Part shown: one piece after another, positions 61,347-64,000 of the stretch
Position numbering within the stretch: position 1 is the stretch's first letter
Layout of the letters: each line of letters starts with the position of its first letter
Source: Brachionus manjavacas
Taxonomy: Eukaryota; Rotifera; Eurotatoria; Ploima; Brachionidae
NCBI GenBank assembly: GCA_019054805.1
Contig: JAHQIY010000009.1
Location: 434,001-498,000 of the forward strand
Direction of reading: 5' to 3'
Length of the DNA: 64,000 bases
Program-made: the position numbers and the translations under genes
Notes under the pieces: generated by a model
Databases searched by the model: none
Told to the model about the DNA's origin: nothing
What the model saw: the letters and a program-made list of their open reading frames with translations, nothing else

Positions 61347-61595
61347 GGTCACCGAGTACATCACTGTGTATGTACTCGGTCACCTGTGCAGTTGCATGCT
61401 TTCGTCTGAATCAGTAGACGATGTGCATGTTGAGCGCAGGCGAGACCGTGCATACACTCGTTCCCTGCACACTGACATGTGCTCGTCTTAATGAATAGGC
61501 GAGCCACATGATGTATGCATTTTGCGCTTATTACGCAGGCGACATGATAATGTTGCTTGCGCATTATGCGGCTAGCAATTAATGCAAATTGCTAG
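61347..61595. repeat. GC-rich array of six tandem hairpins
   Basis: Six consecutive inverted repeats: 61347-61361/61370-61384 (15 bp, one mismatch); 61395-61429 (CATGC plus TCGTCT stem); 61436-61468 (GCAGG plus CGAG stem); 61476-61510 (CATGTG plus CTCG stem); 61534-61545/61550-61561 (10 of 12 paired), wrapped by 61517-61527/61559-61569; and 61572-61580/61587-61595 (9 bp perfect). Hairpins 1+2 and 3+4 are diverged copies of one ~80-bp unit, yet each keeps its own pairing. The minus strand reads as a Cys-rich 67-codon frame with two similar halves, a by-product of the repeat. It may be part of a foldback or rolling-circle type transposon; class not established. Confidence 0.8.
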
Positions 61596-61799
61596 ATTTT
61601 ATTAAGTATTTTTTAATATGTATTTTTATACTAATGCTTCGCGTGAGTTTCTGATCCGTCACGGTTGAGTGGTTTTTGATCGATCTTCGATTATTGATTT
61701 GCTTGACTGATATACGATCGAAAGAGGGGTCCCTATGGCACTTCTCAATTCCTTTTTTGTATACTTTACAATATACGGAAAAACTAGACTACTCTGTGC

Positions 61800-61982
61800 T
61801 TGAGTTGGTCGGCTTATGACCAAGTCTTTCGTCTAGTCCATAGGGCCTCAAAGAACGAAGCAATAAGATTTTTTAATGATAGGATACTTTTCAGTAACCT
61901 AATAGATGACTTTTCAATCACCTATAAAATTGAACTAAAAGATACTTTTCAATATCTTATTCCGGAAAGTAAATTAAGATAA
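61800..61982 (+). pseudogene. Short ORF, possibly LINE C-terminus
   Basis: 60 codons (DQVFRLVHRASKNEAIRFFN...) ending at 61982, in a less AT-rich patch that starts near 61630. The layout (Ala/Ile/Arg pairs, then a hydrophobic end) resembles the post-RT end of some LINEs, but no diagnostic motif is present. Confidence 0.25.
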
Positions 61983-63058
61983 TTTTCTTTCTAAGATTTT
62001 ATTTATGTTCTTTTTTTATTAGTTATTTATTATTCAAAAATACAATTAATATATATATGAAAACTCCAAAGTAATACGAGTTTTTCTCATTAACTTTTCT
62101 AAAAATAACTTAAAAAAAATTAAAATAAAATTAAAATTTTATTAAAATTTTCTTTTTTAATCTTTTTTAATCATCTTTACATTTGTATTTCCGCCCGATG
62201 TTCAGTCTACGACGACAACCGGGCCCGGTTTTCCTTTTAGATTAATAAACTCAAAAACTTTATTAAACAATTGTTTACTTCATATCAATATCTAGTAAAT
62301 TTCATCTCTTTATCTATCATAACTAATCCTATGTCATTTTTTTGATTTCTTTAATTTAGAATAAATTTTTAAAAGCTAATGAAATAATTTTTGATGAATT
62401 CTGTTGAAACATCTATTCATATTCGAATTTTTTTACTTCAAAATTCTTTATTTAAAAGGTAAAGCTTCATAATCAGATAACCAAAATAACCTGATGAAGT
62501 ATTACACATAAAAAACCATCTACATTGAGTAAAATCAATTTACCTAATAAATCAATGTATATTTTTTATTTAAGAAAAATTCAGTTAGTCTCGTCAATTT
62601 TGTACAATTATAAGATAATTTTGATTTCTAAATGAAAATCAAAATAAAAAAATGATAAAGAAACAAAGTAATCGATAAAAAAAAGGATTCTATAAAATTA
62701 CATTTTTCTGTAATCTTTGCCTTTTTACTTTTCTTTGAGAACCTCTTTTATTGTTGAAATATTAAATTTTTTGAAAATTAAAAACTTTTTTTTTAAAGTT
62801 AAATTCTACTTTGATAGCTTTTAATCTTGAGGAGTTTATTAATTTTTAATTTTAAACAAAGATATAAAGCATTAAGAAATGAAATAAAGAAATAAAACAA
62901 AAGGCTAAGAATAATTCCTTCATGTTCATACAAACTAGAATGACAAAATCGGTGATCAACAAGTAATAAAATAAAAAAAATTTATTTAATTTTTGATTAA
63001 AAAAGAGTTAAGATATTAAAAAATCAAATTTTTAAAAATAATTTATAAAAATTTTAAT
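61983..63058. other. Intergenic; one GC palindrome
   Basis: No gene. AACCGGGCCCGGTT at 62217-62230 is a perfect 14-bp palindrome in an otherwise AT-rich region. Confidence 0.45.
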
Positions 63059-63116
63059 AGCAAAGATGGCAAATTGTTAAAATAAATTTTAATTTTAACA
63101 ATTTGCCATCTTTGCT
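63059..63116. repeat. Perfect hairpin, 25-bp arms, 8-base loop
   Basis: Left arm 63059-63083 (AGCAAAGATGGCAAATTGTT then AAAAT) and right arm 63092-63116 are exact reverse complements; the loop is AAATTTTA. It is 60 bp outside the left end of the piggyBac-like element. Confidence 0.95.
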
Positions 63117-63176
63117 GATCAGTTAATTTTTTACACATATTTCCTCTATTTTGACAAATTTTAGGTAGTTGTACTT

Positions 63177-64000
63177 TAACACTAGAAAGGCTACGGGTTT
63201 TTTAAGCTCTTTTTTATTTAAATGAATACAAAATTTTAGAAAAAAATGAAAATTTTTATATTTTTCAATCTGAATTTGCATAAAGTTTATGATTTTAATG
63301 TGTTAATTAAAAAGTTATTATAGTAAGACTTAAAAAAAAATATATATATAAAAGCCCAGAGGGTTTTTTTTAAACCCACCAACATTTTTTGTTTATTTAA
63401 CACAACTAAAAATAGTAATTATAATTTTGATTAAAAATCCAAAAATCTAAAAAAGCCAAAAAGAGCACTATCTTTACGTGCATTGGAATTGCTTACGAAT
63501 GTGAACGAAGTCGAATCAGGTTCTTCAGAGGATGCTGACAATGAATTTGAGGACGATGATTTTGAATCTGAAATTGGTTCTGAGGATTCATCAGACGACA
63601 CCAAAAACATCAAAAACACCACCAGTTCGAAAAAGACTTGCCTCGGTAGATTTGAATGCTAATTCAAGCCTACCATAAATTGTGCTCAATCAAAGATAAA
63701 AAAAATTGTCAGATAAGGCTTTGTAATCAAAATAAAGCAAATCTTACCTGTGTATCATGTAAAAAATTTTTTTACGAAACATGTAGTAAAGAACAAAAAA
63801 CAACAGCTTTATGTGAAAAGTGTTTTGATTATAGAAAATAATTATAAACTCAACTTATATTCTTAATTTACTTTTTATTTCAATTTTTTTAAATTTAATT
63901 ATTTTTAAATTCGAATCATATGATTTCAAAGTAAAAAAAAAATTTCAATGCAATAATGCAAAAATTAATTCGTATGTTTTACATAAATAAAACTTTATTT
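63177..64000 (+). mobile_element. PiggyBac-like element, internally deleted, runs off the window
   Basis: A TTAA at 63177-63180 is followed by CACTAGAAAGGCTACGGG, which looks like a piggyBac-like end; a pair of GGGTTTTTT...AAACCC words follows near 63365-63385. Inside, one frame (63450-63650) encodes an acidic N-terminal-like region (LELLTNVNEVESGSSEDADN, then EFEDDDFESE). Directly after it (63656-63841) comes a Cys-rich C-terminal domain (C-x2-C pairs: LTCVSCKKFF, YETCSK, ALCEKCF) like the zinc-binding tail of piggyBac transposases. The whole DDD catalytic core between them is missing. The right inverted end was not found before base 64000. Confidence 0.65.
63656..63841 (+). pseudogene. C-terminal zinc-binding domain of a piggyBac-like transposase
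   Basis: 60 codons ending in TAA. The Cys spacing C-(4)-C...C-x2-C-(6)-C...C-x2-C fits the RING/PHD-like C-terminal domain of piggyBac-type transposases, which binds the transposon ends. It is detached from any catalytic core here. Confidence 0.6.

Noticed and set aside
61361-61564. Cys-rich minus-strand frame across the hairpin array
   Set aside because: The frame follows from the repeated palindromes; it has internal repeats at hairpin period, no splice or promoter context, and no signal peptide.
61347-61595. CRISPR-like array
   Set aside because: Units are diverged hairpins without unique spacers, and the genome is animal.
63431-63622. Ser/Glu-rich minus-strand frame
   Set aside because: Reverse complement of the acidic piggyBac-like N-terminal region on the plus strand.

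Overview
This is AT-rich nuclear DNA from an animal. The evidence is spliced genes with tiny GT-AG introns (most 44 to 58 bp), metazoan multidomain proteins (a formin, a 7TM receptor, CUB/LDLa and C-type lectin proteins) and decayed LINE, mariner, Merlin and piggyBac transposons. Intron size, base composition and the style of the LINE tails fit a monogonont rotifer such as Brachionus; that placement is inference. Nothing here looks bacterial, organellar or viral.

Layout. 0.8-3.9 kb: two small genes facing each other head to head, an unrecognised coiled-coil/CxxC/RS-tail protein (-) and a secreted C-type lectin plus chitin-binding protein (+). 5.5-15.3 kb: a segmental duplication. A noncoding repeat block and a 190-residue Cys-containing unknown gene each occur twice about 6.4 kb apart; the coding copies look identical and homology stops exactly at the stop codon. 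17.5-27.9 kb: a transposon graveyard of five LINE 3' pieces on both strands, one split by a foldback element, and an internally deleted mariner with recognisable inverted repeats. 28-32.4 kb: no gene found. 32.4-39.9 kb: a formin of the FMNL/FRL type in eleven coding exons, covering GBD/FH3, FH1, FH2 and a C-terminal autoregulatory-like segment. 41.8-42.9 kb: a single-exon rhodopsin-like receptor (-). 45.5-54.2 kb: a six-exon type I membrane protein (-) with LDLa, several CUB or CUB-like domains, a second LDLa and one transmembrane helix. I assembled it by matching splice phase across all exons; its large intron holds a Merlin (ISXO2-like) transposase relic and a LINE tail. 58.0-58.6 kb: a small, densely N-glycosylated surface protein, with a broken extra copy of its last exon 1.7 kb upstream. 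61.3-61.6 kb: a GC-rich array of six tandem hairpins. 63.06 kb: a perfect 25-bp-arm hairpin. 63.2 kb to the right edge: an internally deleted piggyBac-like element.

The genes are independent single-copy animal genes, not an operon or pathway. Most of them act at the cell surface or in the extracellular space (lectin/chitin-binding, 7TM receptor, CUB/LDLa, glycoprotein); the formin acts on actin under the membrane. The least explained items are the hairpin array, the identical duplicated gene with its sharp edge, and the 25-bp perfect hairpin. All splice models were read by eye and no database search was run.
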